DNA of 64,000 nucleotides, taken from the NCBI GenBank assembly GCA_022749755.1, contig CM040441.1, positions 9,470,890 to 9,534,889 of the forward strand, written 5' to 3'. The stretch is from Azadirachta indica (taxonomy: Eukaryota; Streptophyta; Magnoliopsida; Sapindales; Meliaceae). The notes below the pieces were generated by a model that was not told the origin of the DNA, did not search any database, and was given only the letters and a program-made list of their open reading frames with translations. Every line of letters starts with the position of its first letter. The first letter of the stretch is position 1. The translations under genes and the position numbers were made by a program. Below are positions 1 to 13,439 of this stretch, one piece after another.

Positions 1-1452
1 ATGCTTCAGGTAGCTGATTCTTGTAAGTGAGCTTTACATCCTCCAAGTTTATTCCAGAGCATGGATTCTTTGAACTACAATCAAACTTTATAGCAACTTC
101 AGTTGCAGATGTTCCATGAATGTCCTCGTACGTCACATCGCTAATTTTAACTCCTGAAACCTATAACATAACCCAAGTTGTAACTTATTCTGCTTCATAT
201 AAAATTTCATTAAAATTGATCGAATAAGAGATGAGACATGGGATTTGATAAATATATAGATATGAACTTGTGATGTCGCACCTGACCAGGGCAATTTTTG
301 TTGTTGGGGCAGTAATTTTGATCGATTATGATGGGATTTCGGACATTTTGCATTACGACATGTTGGAAAAGAATGTTCCTCGCAAAGCCAGTACTAGGTC
401 TCCCCCAGGACTTAATCCTCACTCCATTTTCAGTACCTGTAAATGTTACAGTTTTTACTGTCACATTTTGCACTCCAAGCTCTTGTAGCTCCTTGCCTAA
501 GCTACCAATACTGCACCCAAATCATAAGATTCCAATTTTAGTTACCCCTAAAAATACCGTCAGAAATACAACCTAAAAAAAAATGATGGATGTGTTTTCC
601 AAATTTTGTTTTTATACCTGATGCCGTGGCCAGGGCCGCAAGCAACATTTTCAATCCATAAATTGGTGCTGCCAGGGCCAACTGATACACAATCATCGCC
701 AGTTCCAATTTTAGAGTTCAATATTGTGACGTCGTTGGATGTTTGAACGTGAATTCCGTCTGTGTTAGGGCTACTGCCAGAGGCCAAAACTTTCACCCTT
801 TGCAATTGCACATTATGGCACCCATTGAAGACAACATGAAACATTTGGCTGTTTAGTGATGTTAATTCATTTATCACAATATTTTCTGCGCCGCTAAACC
901 CTAGTGTCTGCTCATACACACAATAAGAATTAAAAAGAACATTTATTAGATCTAGTGTTTACCAAAACAAAAAAAATGAGTAAAGGAAATAATCTTTCAA
1001 CTTACGGTGGCGCCACTAGGGCAATGCTTGTTGCCTGACTTCTTACAAGCCCACAAGCCAGCACCTTGGCCATCAAGAACGCCACCATAAATAGAAACTC
1101 CATTAACATGTTCAAAGAAAAGCCAATTTCTAGAATTTCCAATAACGCGATAATCTGCCGGAGCCACGAGAATTCCATCAATACGTATGGTAATATCATT
1201 GTTCTTGCATTGGCCTTTAAACACAACATTTCGTAGCAAGAACCTCCCCGGTGGCACGTAAATGGTTGCAGTAGCTGTTGAGCCACAGGCTTTAGCCCAT
1301 GCAGCAACAAAGGCCTGCGTTGAGTCGGTTATCCCGTCAGGTTTTGCTCCCAAGCTGAGCACATTGTAATTCACAGGAATTGCTGAAGATGAACTAAAGA
1401 AAAGAATCAAGAGAAGTACTGAAAGAACAAGAGAATTCATTTGTTTTGCCAT
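1..1452 (-). CDS. Polygalacturonase (GH28), secreted, 3' end outside the window
   Basis: This gene encodes a pectin-hydrolysing enzyme that would cleave alpha-1,4-galacturonan in the cell wall. I read four exons: 1452-1006, 907-618, 510-282 and 160-1. Introns of 98, 107 and 121 bp all obey GT-AG, and the reading frame stays open. The first 24 or so residues form a signal peptide (hydrophobic run ending SSSSA) before [16 protein letters not shown]. The four family motifs are present: NTDG near residue 197, GDDC near 219, GHG near 242 and RIK near 277. About 375 residues lie in the window and roughly 20 C-terminal residues are missing past position 1. It is the mirror-image paralogue of the pseudogene at 19074-20544 and shares its third intron, which the two inner copies lack. 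Whether it is an exo- or endo-enzyme cannot be settled from the sequence. Confidence 0.93.
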
Positions 1453-1517
1453 TTGTTTGAAAACTTGGTTGATGAAATGTAGAAGTGGTGATGCTTGAGA
1501 ATATTTAATTGAGAGGG

Positions 1518-1525
1518 TATTTATA
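1518..1525 (-). promoter_or_regulatory. TATA box of the left outer polygalacturonase
   Basis: The minus strand reads TATAAATA here, 66-73 bp upstream of the ATG. The matching element TATAAATA stands at 19007-19014 before the mirror copy, so the core promoter was duplicated with the gene. Confidence 0.7.
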
Positions 1526-4500
1526 GGATTTTGAGAGGCATTTCTTGCATAATTATTTTAAACTTTATTCACGAAAAATTCCTTAACTTGACATTTCATA
1601 ACGTTTGATGACGGAAGCTACAAATACATACAAAAGACAAGTGCACGTATATGCACTTGAGGGTTTCTTAAGAAGTGAGATTTCAAAGGTAGCTAATAAA
1701 TTAACAGAAAAAAAAAAAGTGCTTATCCAAGATATCTGCTTTCCCGGTAATATGTTTAAATTATGCTCTTATGTTTGCTTTACGCACAAGATCAGTGCCT
1801 CCTCAATTCCTGTGAATGTCAATTTTGTCATTTCTGAACTGCTTATTCTTATTGCTTCAAATCACAGGATGTGCTTTATTTTGCATTTGTCCTTTACGTA
1901 AACCCCGAAATTGACATTTTCTTGGCAAAAATAACTATAGAAAAAATATGAGATAGACATAATTAATCACATTTAACAGAGAAATACATTCTAGCCCTTT
2001 AATTTATTCAGTTGATTAGTATTATAGTTTCAATGATATATACCCATACACAACCTAATTCATTAATTAATGTTAGTGTTTATTTAGATGAAAACTTATT
2101 CAATTATTATTATTATTATCATTATCAGTATTATATTATGTTTATTATGTTCTTTTACTATAACATCTCAATCGCTGTCACTGAATTATACAAATATATC
2201 ATATCGTCTCCTTTTTTTCTAATCAAATGTGTGTGACTAAACTAACAAATTGAAAAATTCTATGATACTTTAAAACCTTTAGAACTTATTAATCTAATAA
2301 GTTGAATATATATTAATGGTTTAAAATATTTTTTATCTATTTAATAATACTTCGTGTACAAAATGGTTGTGTAATTTAACTGGTATACAAAATAATGTGA
2401 GTATTGTAACTAAATAACAAAAATTAAAACAATGATCAGATTAATACGTCATCTAAAAATGATAAAATAAAACAAAAGTATTGTCTTGTTCATAGATTGC
2501 AAGTTATTAATTTCAGTATTAGCTGGGCTTGTTTTATGGGGTTTGTTTGTACGCTTGACTCTTCTAGGACATTACATGATGGGGACAAAATTTGTTTATG
2601 TTGTAACAAAATCAATTGCCCCAAATATATATATATATATATATATATGAGATTAATACTGCAATTCTATGAACATGGAAGGGCGATTTTGTAGGCCGGA
2701 ACATGGGCTGGGACTTGGCTTGACATGAGGAGCAAAAGAGGGGGAAGTTATCGGCGGTTATTTTCAAACAGCCAATTTTGTATTTGCGTGCTGCATGCCA
2801 TATAATTATGTACATAAGATTTAATGTGGCGGATTTTATTAAAATTTTACAGTTAGACGTACTTAAATGAGAATAGGAAAGTAAATTTGAATGAAAATAA
2901 TATTAAGATAGGATAATTTTTAAAAAATTACAAGGTTATAATAGTAAAAAAATTAAAAATAAATTTTCTGTCTCTGAAATATGAACTTTATTATGAAAAA
3001 AGATAAACAGTCTCTTAAAATTACACATATTCTTATATTTTTATATTATTTAAAAATTGTTGTTGGATTTATAGACTTTTGATTCTTGAAATTGAACTTA
3101 AAATATGTAATTAATATATATATATATTTAATTTAATCTCAACCATAAAAAATATATAGATTTAATGATTTTTGAATGATATAAAAATAAATGTAATCTC
3201 AAAAGGCTATTAATCTTTTCTCATACATTTTTACTGTATAATATGTCCCAATGTACGTTTTCATAATTTTCTCTCCTTTAATTCTAAAGCTTTCGAACTT
3301 AGTGATTAATCAATTACTTTCGTGCAAAACTTTGTAACATAAATAAAATGAGAAATAATGTATATTAGAAACAAATAAACAGAAAGTGAGAAGACTTTGT
3401 AACATAAAGAGAATTTTTCTTTTTTATTTTTAAAGTATAGACGATAATGACGTAAAGAACTAATATTCATGCATCCCATGCAACTTACTTGCTTCATGGC
3501 AAGAATTAATTTCCACGTGGCAGATTACTACTTCTGAGTTGGCTGGCAAGTTATTCAATCAAAGCAAGCCATGTGAGCTGAAAGTAATAGCACGAAACTC
3601 AATGCAATAAAACTCTTTATTTAATTAACTATTCATTTATTTATTTTACTTTTAAAAAAATGATATAAATGCATAATTTTTCAACAATATAATTGATTGT
3701 AACAGATCCATTCTAAATTTTCAATGTAATGATAGAAAGGATTAACATACATTATTGTCAAACATAGTGCGTCATTTTGAATTAAATTTTAATACAATTA
3801 CCTGATTTAATTTTACTTTCAATTTTTTTGTTTTTTTGGAACTAATAAACCCACTTGTGAAGTTTAGGATACTCACACTTTTACGTGTTTTTTTATTATA
3901 TTTTTCAAGCTTTTAAGAATATAATTCATAAGTTGAGAACTATTTAAAAAAATAGAGGATAGTAATAAAAGAGTTGAAGATTGAAAAAAAAAAAAAAAAG
4001 AGAGACATATCTTACGATTTTATGTATTATAGTTCTACTCTAATGAATATTATTATTTCTTTCATTTTCTTACAGGCCACACACATATTTCGTTGAACCC
4101 AAGATTCAAGGGCAATGGGCAAACAAATATAAAATTACTTTTAGTAGGAGTTAATGTCTTCAATGTAGACAAGACAAAAGCTGTGTTTAATTCATTTTCG
4201 GAGGGCTACATAACCCATTACCATGTTTTTTGGAGTTTCCCTGTTTCAAGAATTTTTTTGTTTGTACACAGACAGCATGTGATTTGTTGAGCATTCAATT
4301 ACAATAGAATTTGATTAAATAATGTTTGTATAAATAAAAAAAAATCAATGAAGAATCACAATCTTTTAATTTATTTTATAGGCTAGTACTGTGTACTTGA
4401 AAATAAACACAAATATGTCATCCCACAAATTATTATTTCTGGCATGACTATATGTTATGTATTTAATGTCCATTTTGATCATTATATGTTGAATAATACT

Positions 4501-5224
4501 TTATTAATAAAATAAATTAAATGAATATAATTCCAAATTAACTTATATAAGATCCGTCTACAATTGATTTTTTTTAACATAATTCACATCAATTATTTTA
4601 AGAGTGATTTTATTACCAAATTAAATAGGTTAAATTCTACATAAAATTCATCATTTACACCTATTCTTAAATTTCTAATAGTCTCAATGACGGTGGAAAT
4701 AAAATAAAAAGTATTTCCTACCCTCATTTACATCAAAATTAGTGAAAATATATTTGGTTAATTTGCTTTCTTATATGAGATAATAAATATTATTTTTTAC
4801 ACAATTATTATTTCAATACGAGAGTAAATTAGTCAAAATTTTTCTTTTAAAAATACTAAATCTTTATTCTCTCAAATTTATGATGACTTGAGAGAGTTAA
4901 ATATGTTCTAAATCACTCCAACTATCCAAGGCACTCAAGACACATAATTTTGGTAAGGCACAAGAGAGAAATCTCTTACCAACATTCCAGGCATCAAAAA
5001 ATTAATAAGCAATAAATTCAATTATCATTCCATTATCCAAGCTAATTAATTTTAACAAGAATATCCGATAGGTAATTGGCATTTTTGATAATAATTAATG
5101 TTGATGACAAGGCTAGGCTCCAAGCAAAGAGCCACGGGCTCAAGCAATAAACCTAACTACGCACTGTACAGTAGTACTATCAATGAATATTGTAAAACAA
5201 TTAAATAACAATTGCTTTTAACCA
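1526..5224. other. Intergenic region between polygalacturonases 1 and 2
   Basis: I see no gene in this stretch. It is very AT-rich with short spurious open frames. Bases 1600-1680 resemble 18840-18935 read in reverse complement, which extends the mirrored duplication past the promoter. Bases 3535-3625 resemble 8285-8380, including a shared AAGCCATGTGAGCT, so this spacer also shares segments with the spacer upstream of gene 2. There is an (AT)n run at about 2624-2648 and a poly-A run near 3985-4001. The part just right of 5100 is the 3' flank of gene 2 and matches the 3' flank of gene 3 in reverse complement. Confidence 0.6.
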
Positions 5225-6773
5225 CTACAAGCAACTGTTGGGTTGAACTAAACCAGAAGCAGACCCGTCAGCATTACTGCAAGATGCTTGAGCTGGTTGA
5301 TTCTTAAAAGTAAGCTTTACGTCTTCCAGTCTTATCTTGGAGCATGGAAACTTTGAACTACAATCAAATTTCACTGCAACTGCTGATGCCGATGTTCCAC
5401 GAATATCCTGGTAAGTCACATCGCTAATTTTAACTCCTGAAACCTGACCAGGACAACCTTTATTATCAGGGCAGTAATTTTGGTCAATTATGATTGGATT
5501 TTGGACATTATTCATCACTGCATGTTGGAAAACGATGTTCCTAGCGAATCCATTGCTTGGTCTTCCCCATGACTTTATTCTTAAACCATTCTGAGTTCCT
5601 GTAAATGTAACAGTTTTTACTGTCACATTTTGTACTCCAACCTCCTTTGGATCCTTCCCTAAACTCCCAATGCTGCAATATATTACCAAAAATATTGTAA
5701 ACACAAGTGAAATCTAAATTATTTGTATGTTCAAAAATTCTAATTTTTTTTTTCCATTTACCTAATTCCATGGCCTGGACCGCAGGCAACATTTTCGATC
5801 CATAAATTGGTTGTTCCAGGGCCAATTGAGACACAGTCATCGCCAGTGGAAATTCTGGTATTCAGGATTGTGATGCTACTCGATAATTGAACATGAATGC
5901 CGTCGGTATTGGGGCTCTTCCCAGAAGCTAAAATCTTGACGCCTTGCATTTTTACGTTGTTGCAGCCATTAAAAACAATGTGATACAATTGACTGTTAAG
6001 TGATGTCAATCCGTTGATTGCGACGTTGTTGGAATTGGAGAAGCCTATTGACTGAAAGAAAAAATAAAACGTCCAATTAGTGTAATTTTCCCAAAAACAA
6101 AATTACCACAAATTATATAAAATCAAAGCCTATGATAGTTCACATTTGAGATTCCTTAATTAACTTTACTAGTTACGAAATTAAAGTGCAAATTTATCTC
6201 CAACTTTCTAAGAAAAACCTTTTAGCTGCTCTCTCTAGAACTCATTGAATTGCATTAAAAAAAACGTAATTACTTGAATCGCAAAAATTGGGATCTTTAT
6301 TACGCTAAAGCAAGGATAATTTGGTCATTTCAACGTACAGTGGTACCGTCAGGGCAATTTTTCCCGGAGTTCTTGCAAGCCCACAAGCCAGTTCCTTGGC
6401 CGTCAAGTATGCCGCCGTTGATTGTAACTCCTTCGACATTCTGAAAGAAGAGCCAATTTTCTTCATTTCCAATAACATGATAATCTGACGGAGCCACAAG
6501 CGTGCCGTCAATACGTATAGTAATATGAGTGTTCTTACAGGGCCCCTGAAAAGCAGCATTTCGGAGCAAGAATCTTCCCGGCGGCACGTAAATTGTGGCA
6601 GCCGGAGTTGTGTCACAGGCTTTAGCCCATGCAGAGAGAAAGGCCTCTGTTGAATCAGTTTTGCCGTCCGGTTTGGCACCCAAACTTACAACATTGTATC
6701 TCATTGGAGCTGCAAACGATGAAGTGAAGAGAACTGAAAGAAGGAGGAGGAGATAATTCATTTTGCTTGCCAT
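5225..6773 (-). CDS. Polygalacturonase (GH28), secreted, complete
   Basis: This is a complete 390-residue secreted polygalacturonase with three exons: 6773-6339, 6051-5762 and 5672-5225. Introns are 287 and 89 bp, both GT-AG, and phase is kept (435 + 290 + 448 coding bases). The signal peptide runs to about residue 21 (SFA before APMRYNV). Catalytic motifs are NTDG near 193, GDDC near 215, GHG near 238 and RIK near 273. The ATG was chosen because it begins the signal peptide and aligns with all paralogues. The exon 3/4 intron present in the outer genes is absent, with CCTGGTCAG running straight into GTTTCAGG. The gene mirrors the one at 13440-14937. The likely role is cell-wall pectin degradation in growth, abscission, ripening or pollen; the tissue cannot be told from the sequence. 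Confidence 0.95.
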
Positions 6774-6872
6774 TGTTGTTATGATTCAGACAGAATGCAA
6801 GAAGTTTGAGGAGTCGAAGAAGAAGAAGAAGTAGTAGTGAAGATGGAGTTGAGACGGTTGAGATGCAGGGGT

Positions 6873-6879
6873 TGTTATA
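6873..6879 (-). promoter_or_regulatory. Degenerate TATA element of polygalacturonase 2
   Basis: Upstream of gene 2 the minus strand reads GAAATTCTATAACAACC, where the mirror gene 3 has GAAATTCTATAAATAGCC at the same distance from its ATG. The TATA core appears altered from TATAAATA to TATAACAA, which may weaken the promoter. Confidence 0.5.
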
Positions 6880-7513
6880 GAATTTCATAAAGAGTATGGA
6901 TGTTAAATCTGCATGCATCAAAGCAAGCTGCCCCGAACTTCGTGGGCATATTTTTGCTTTTTAGTACTTTTTTATGCTTACTTTACGGAGATACCCTTGC
7001 TGGCTTATATTTATGGTTTTTAAGACTTTGGATTATGCAAGCTTATATTAATTATTAGTTAAGTACTATATTTTGACCTACTAATACTGTATATTATATA
7101 GTTTACCTTTAAGCTTTTGTATTTCCAAGTTCAATGTTTCCTACACATATATCTAGTTTCTTGATTTTATTTTCAATTAAAATGAATAAGTACCAATCAC
7201 ATAAGCAGGTAATTTAGTGATATTATTCTTAAACTAGTTCAGATTAGAGACAAATTCATAACAAAAAAGATTTGGTACTAATCTAAACTTAATTAATCTT
7301 TAAAAATTTTTAAACATGTATATGCTTTTGTGATTTATTTATAGAAAGTTAAGATTTAATTTTCTTGTTATATTCACATCTATTAATTACCAATCACAAA
7401 GAATATATTTGTTTAAGTGAAAGCGTCTATTAGCATAGATAATAGAACTATGGTCAATCTGAATTAAATTACCGTATATAACACACAATTTATATTTAAA
7501 GTAATTTGTATCT

Positions 7514-7607
7514 AATATAATCTTAAAATATAGTATGGGACCATATGGTATACAAGTAACTTGTTCCGAATATAATCTTAAACTATAGTATGGGACCATA
7601 TGGTATA
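7514..7607. repeat. Short tandem duplication, 55-bp period
   Basis: Two copies of a block of about 39 bp containing GTATGGGACCATATGG begin at 7514 and 7569 and are separated by a short spacer. The core includes the palindrome CCATATGG. Confidence 0.85.
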
Positions 7608-9460
7608 AAGATAATATTAATATGAACTCAAAAGTAATACAAATTAAGGACAAATGCACGTACATGGTAGCTTGAGAAAGGAGATATTATTATTATTAAT
7701 ATTAAATATACTAACAAATTGAGAAACAAGCAAAAAAGGATTAATATTCTTTAACGTGACAAAGCAAAACATGACACAGTCTATTCGCTTTATTCACAAG
7801 ATCCAAGCCTCCTTGTGTCTTCTGTTTTCTTTTTTGCTTTTTTAATTTCTTAACTATATTTAACTTTAATCGGTTTCTAAATTCGTTTAATTGCTTTATT
7901 GCTATTCTATTTTTGGAATAGGCTAAATGAGAGTTTCATTGAATTGGAACGGGGTTTCTTTAACAATGTATTTTCATGTGATTACTTATTCTTGTTTAGT
8001 TTTTTATCATTTTTAAAATCAATATTGAACATGTTTTTACTTTTCTTATTTTAAAAGATAATATTGGAAAATAAATTTTCTCTTCATAAATATACTATTT
8101 TTAAGATATAATTCTTATAATTTTATAAAAACTACATTAAGAAGTTAACAAATTCAGCAAGGTTCTTCACCTTAAATTACCTAATTTTGTAAGAATTTTT
8201 TACAAAGGATAGATTTTATTATTTATGCAATAATATTTTGGTGCATGAATTGAGAACTAAATTTATCATATTTTAGTGCATGAATTTGTGAGTTGTCTTG
8301 CAAGTTGTTCAATCAGCGCAAGCCATGTGAGCTCAAAGCGTATACACAAATCCCCACGGAATCAAACTCTTCTTCTGTTTCCATTTTTTTAATTTTTCGA
8401 ACATGCATGCATGTCCTTGTAATAAGCCATACGGTAAGAAAATAAATTTCATAGTTTAACAATTCATGTATGATCCAAAAATCACGGCAATAATAATAGG
8501 TTTGGTCAATCCCATGAACAGATATATAGTGTACATATAAAAGTACTCCCAGAAAACATTTTTTTTTTGGTGTCAATGCTGTCGTTTTCATCATGAAATT
8601 CTGCTTTCCATGTTTTAGGGCTTGCTTTCGGCACTTTTTTTTTTTTTTTCAATTTCCTATTTTTTCTAAAGATAGCATCTGATTTACTGACTTCTGAAAA
8701 TTATTTATGCCGTAATTAATTAAGTTTTAAAAATAGTTTAATTATTGTATCTACGAAAACCATTACAAACAAATTCTTCTAATCTTATACATTAAAAAAT
8801 AGTTTGATATTATTAGCCGGAGTCTCATTCAATAATAGCTGTCTTAAGAGAGAATTTTTTTTGTTAATTTTAATTATGTTACATCTCTTTTTTTAATTTT
8901 ATTGGAATTCGAAAAATTAAAAGAATAAAAATGTGATTCAAAGTGGAAATCAAGGTCACATAGATCTTTATAAGCCAAACTTTCTGGTGTTACCATAAAT
9001 AGAATCCAAGTCTTATAACTATAGTGTGAAAGCATATTCCTAAAATAGTTAGTAATTAGTCAATAGTCATTAACCTTTTTCAATTGGGCAGTTGAAGAAG
9101 AAATCTCCACGTGTTGAATATAGTCAATCTTAGAACGTTTAATTTTGTGCTCAATTTTTTTTTAGTTACAATAAGCAATTGACTTAAATAAATCACATGT
9201 CTTTGTCTTTAGGTCTAAGTTTTATCCTTTCGGTTCAAAATTTGGTATGAATATAGACCTAACTATGCTTCCTTGAATACTTAGTAATACGGCTTGATTG
9301 TTTGCTTAATTTTAGTAGTAAACTGAAACAATTAAGTTAGAAGAGTTTAATTAAAAAAAGCTGGCAGGTTTGAAGTTCAACTAAGATTGAAAATTAGAAA
9401 GAAATTAACAATTGAGGAGTGACGTAAAAATTTATAAAATAGCTGAGAATGATTTGATAT

Positions 9461-9681
9461 TAATTAACAAATATAGGTTAGAATATGATTATCTTGAGAT
9501 ATTATAATAATTTAAATAATAAAAGATGAAAAATATTCATGGTTAGAGTTTGATTGAGTATTTTTAATTGGTTATAATTAACAAATATAGGTTAGAATAT
9601 GATTATCTTGAGATATTATAATAATTTAAATAATAAAAGATGAAAAATATTCATGGTTAGAGTTTGGTTGAGTATTTTTAA
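9461..9681. repeat. Tandem duplication, 114-bp period
   Basis: The unit starting TAATTAACAAATATAGG occurs at 9461-9574 and again from 9575, almost base for base, ending near 9681. The near identity points to a recent event within the spacer. No coding content is seen. Confidence 0.92.
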
Positions 9682-12600
9682 TGTAAAGAGAGTTTAATTT
9701 AGTATTAGGTCAAACTAGACGGATCCACCCATTTTTTTATTCCTTAACTTCCTATCTTTTCCAATAGAGAAATATACAGTTGAATTTTGAATATAATTTT
9801 ACGCCTAATTTATTTATTATATATAAAAAGAAAGGTCAACAAATGTCACATGCTAATTAAATTAAAATTACCTGAAACAAGGAAGCCATAAAACAAGGAA
9901 ACTTCAGTTCTGAATGAAGCCTTCACACACCCAAATTAAAACAATGGTAGAAATATTGTAGCCAAAAGTTATGGGTCAAACAATAATTCAATTCTCGTAG
10001 TTAGAGAACGAAAGTAAACTTACAATAATATAAACGTCGTGATTTGAAATATTATACATACATATATATATATATAAGAAAATAATTTTAAATGATACTA
10101 ATTCTTATTGTATTTAAAGATTTAAATATATATATATATATATTTCATAATAACAATAATTAGAATTGAGTACGAATACTGAATATTTAAATTTAATAAT
10201 TTACATGGTTGTTTAATACTTTCATATACATTTTCAGATTTATATTTTATAATATTAATAAACTACATAAGTGGAATTTATTGATCAAAAGACCGTACAA
10301 ATTTTATGTGCCAACGGAAAATCTTCAGACACCATTATCAATGTATCTTCACATGGTGTTTGATTTATGGATTAAATTAATTAAAAAATCATAATATATA
10401 TAAATCTTGTTCACATGATCGACTTGATTCTTTGTAATAGAAGTATTAATTATTGAACATGCAAAATTGCGGCGTGCTACTATCATACACTAATTAACTA
10501 TAATTACCTTGTTAATTAGAAGTTGACATTGAAATTAATTACGAAGATTTTTCTATGTCGTCACGCTCTAATGATCACGTTCAGGAACTTGGTAAGATTT
10601 CATTAAAATTTAATTTCTAGAAAAATTATGCATTCAAACAATAATTTATTTCTTTACTATTTGTATTAAGTTAGTTCAACTAATAAATTTTTTTTAAATA
10701 GGATGAAAATTTTATGATTCGAACATTCAATATATTGAATTGAAAAAAGTGTTTTAATTTATTTTTATAATATTCTAAACAAAGCTTTGAATAAGCGAAA
10801 TTTTTTTGTAGATAAATTTTTTAAAAAAAATTTTTAAATATTATAAAAAATTTTAATTACAATGAAATACTAAACTTTACTTTCGACTATTACTCGAATT
10901 TAAAATCATTTGAGAGCGTTAAATGTATCTTAAATCACCATGAAAATGCCTAAGAGTATTAGTAAATTAATGTTTATTAACTTAAATTTTCTGATATTAC
11001 TACTATATGGTTGATATTAGATCCTGGTTTACTAAAGAAAAAAGGTACAAATTAGTATAAGAAAGAATAAGAAACTGATGATAACATAGTTCTAAAAGCT
11101 GCATCTTGGGTTGAAATGGCTCTCTTTTTTATTAACATGGGTTTAGAAATTCACCAATGATATTCTGCCACATGGAACCTTAAGAAGTTTCAAATTCTTC
11201 ATTATACAATCTATTTTAAATTAATTCTTTCACTTATGTTAATCAGTGGTATAATTAATTAATTTTAATAAAAAAAATACACATAATACCATTTTGCAAT
11301 AAGAGGTTTGAATATAATATTCAGTTTCAATCATTGAAATGTTTTAAGGTCTTTGTAATTTAACACTAAAAACTTATAGTAATTATGTTGGAAAAAATAA
11401 GTTAAAATTATTAATTTATTGTCGAAGTCTGAAGTCTAAATAAGTTTTTTAATTGTAATATTACCCTTAAAAAATTTATTTATTTTATAATATATAGAGT
11501 TTATTTTAATTATTTATAAAAATATGATAGTAAAATTAATATTTTCAAATATTTATATGTAGACTTGATAAAAAAATAAACATACAATTTAAAATTAATT
11601 TATATTTATATATTCATATTTTATTTATATTTCAGATGTATTTAAATATCAAATATATATAAAAGCAAACAGGCTTATAATATATTTTTATTAAATAAAT
11701 ATATAAATATATAAATAAATAATACGGTTTGGAATTAGTGACATAATTCTGCGTACAAGAATTTTTTCAAACATGACCTAAAGTTTATTTTTTAAAAAAA
11801 TAGTTTATAAATTCATTGAAATTAGTTCTTAATATATAAGGTTACATAAAATAAGAAAAAATTTCATATTGGTAAACAGGAATTAAAGTCGAGAAAAAGG
11901 TTATAAATAACAAAATAAATATGATCAATGTGAATAATAACCTTTGAATTTTTTTCAGAAAATTATTTAATATTTTTGAAATAATAACAAAATAAATAAT
12001 GTGAATAATGTGAATAAAAAACGAGAAAATTGCAAAACAATTAATAACAAAACAAGAAGCAGCCGATTTCTTCTCCTTATTCTGCTCCACAGGTCACGTC
12101 TACACCCACGTTGCAACAAATGCTCCTGTATTCAAAATTTGCCCTCCAATTTTGACTTAAATTACAATGTTAACACGCATAGATTTAATTTTATTCTTTT
12201 TATTAGTTCTAAGATCAAGATTCTAATTCCTCATGTGCATTTAATTATCAAAATTATGACAGAATTACTACATAAGGATTAAGACACCCCTAATAAACAA
12301 AGTTTTAATTAAGCCAATTTAATAACACCAAAAAAAAAAAAGAAAGTGCATGGACAATATATTTAGAATATAATTTTTTAAATTATCAACAAATAATTTT
12401 AAATATTTTAAATATACTTTTATGGATTCATTTTATGATACGTGAATGATGTAAATTGAAATTCTATTTCTAAGATTAGGAACATGTTTTAAGTGATATT
12501 GAAAAAATTGAACATCTTTTTTCCAAATAAAGTAGATAGAATAAAGAAATAGGGAGGGAGAAAACGGATGAAGGGAAATAAAATTAATTAATAAATAGAA

Positions 12601-13341
12601 AGAAGAGATTGAGAGGATAAAAGGAGTCAATGATCTTGTGGATAGAAGGTCAAGTCATTTGCTTGTTTTTCATTAAAATAATGAAAATCATTTTATTACT
12701 TTACGACAATAATAAATTAAGAGTCATCATATATTAATGATCTAAAACATACCCTAAAATTATTCATGCATTTGTCTAAAGATATGGGCCATTTTTTTTG
12801 ACTTATATATCAAGACGTGAAAAATGCCCAGCTAGCCATATATCTTTGCATAACACATGCTATTTGGACAACAAATTCAATTGCTTCCCATGATCCCATG
12901 CTTGATTGATACACAGTTTTGATGCAGTGAAGTTTTACCAAATTTAGAAAAAACGAAATAAAATAGGCTAATGAAATTACAAAATTAAAATTAAAAAACT
13001 ATGTCGATTCGATGAAGGGTATCTAAATTTTAGGAGAATATATGTCAATATTTTTTAATTAATATCGTTTAATGTGATGATCTAATTCATTACTACTTCC
13101 AACAGAATGAATATTCTTCTAAGTTAATGTAAGCTGACATGGTAAAAACTCTGAAACCTATAAATGCAAGGAATCCATGAATCAAGGAAGGGTATTTCCG
13201 AAAACTTAAACCCGAAAATAACTTTAAAAAGCAAAAAAAAAAACCTGAAAATAGTTTTGAAAAGCAAAAACTGCACACCAGAGTTCGGCGCAGCTTGCTA
13301 CTGATGCATGCAGATCGAATATCCGAACCCTTTACGAAATT

Positions 13342-13350
13342 CTATAAATA
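13342..13350 (+). promoter_or_regulatory. TATA box of polygalacturonase 3
   Basis: CTATAAATA lies about 90 bp before the ATG at 13440. It is followed by a C/T-rich leader (repeated CTTC and CAAC), typical of a plant 5' UTR. Confidence 0.72.
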
Positions 13351-13439
13351 GCCTTCCATTTCAACCGTCTCAACTTCATCTTCACCACTACTTCTTCAAC
13401 TACTCAAACATTTCGCTTTCTTTCTGAATCAGAACAACA

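Larger units (their letters stand above)
6880..13341. other. Spacer between divergent polygalacturonases 2 and 3, containing the mirror axis
   Basis: This 6.5-kb AT-rich region shows no convincing gene; its open frames are short and low in complexity. The midpoints of the paired start codons place the symmetry axis at about 10.1-10.3 kb. It holds two local tandem duplications (listed separately) and (TA)n runs near 10062-10074 and 10122-10143. Segments near 7640-7810 and 8285-8380 resemble parts of the 1.6-3.6 kb spacer, which suggests that genes 1 and 2 arose by tandem duplication as well as inversion. Confidence 0.55.

Noticed and set aside
2624..2648. (AT)n run as a possible functional element
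   Set aside because: Similar runs occur at many sites in the window; it is an ordinary microsatellite.
11842..12630. Several overlapping open frames of 65-93 residues
   Set aside because: AT-rich Phe/Ile/Lys/Asn composition on both strands, no start context, no splice partners and no domain.
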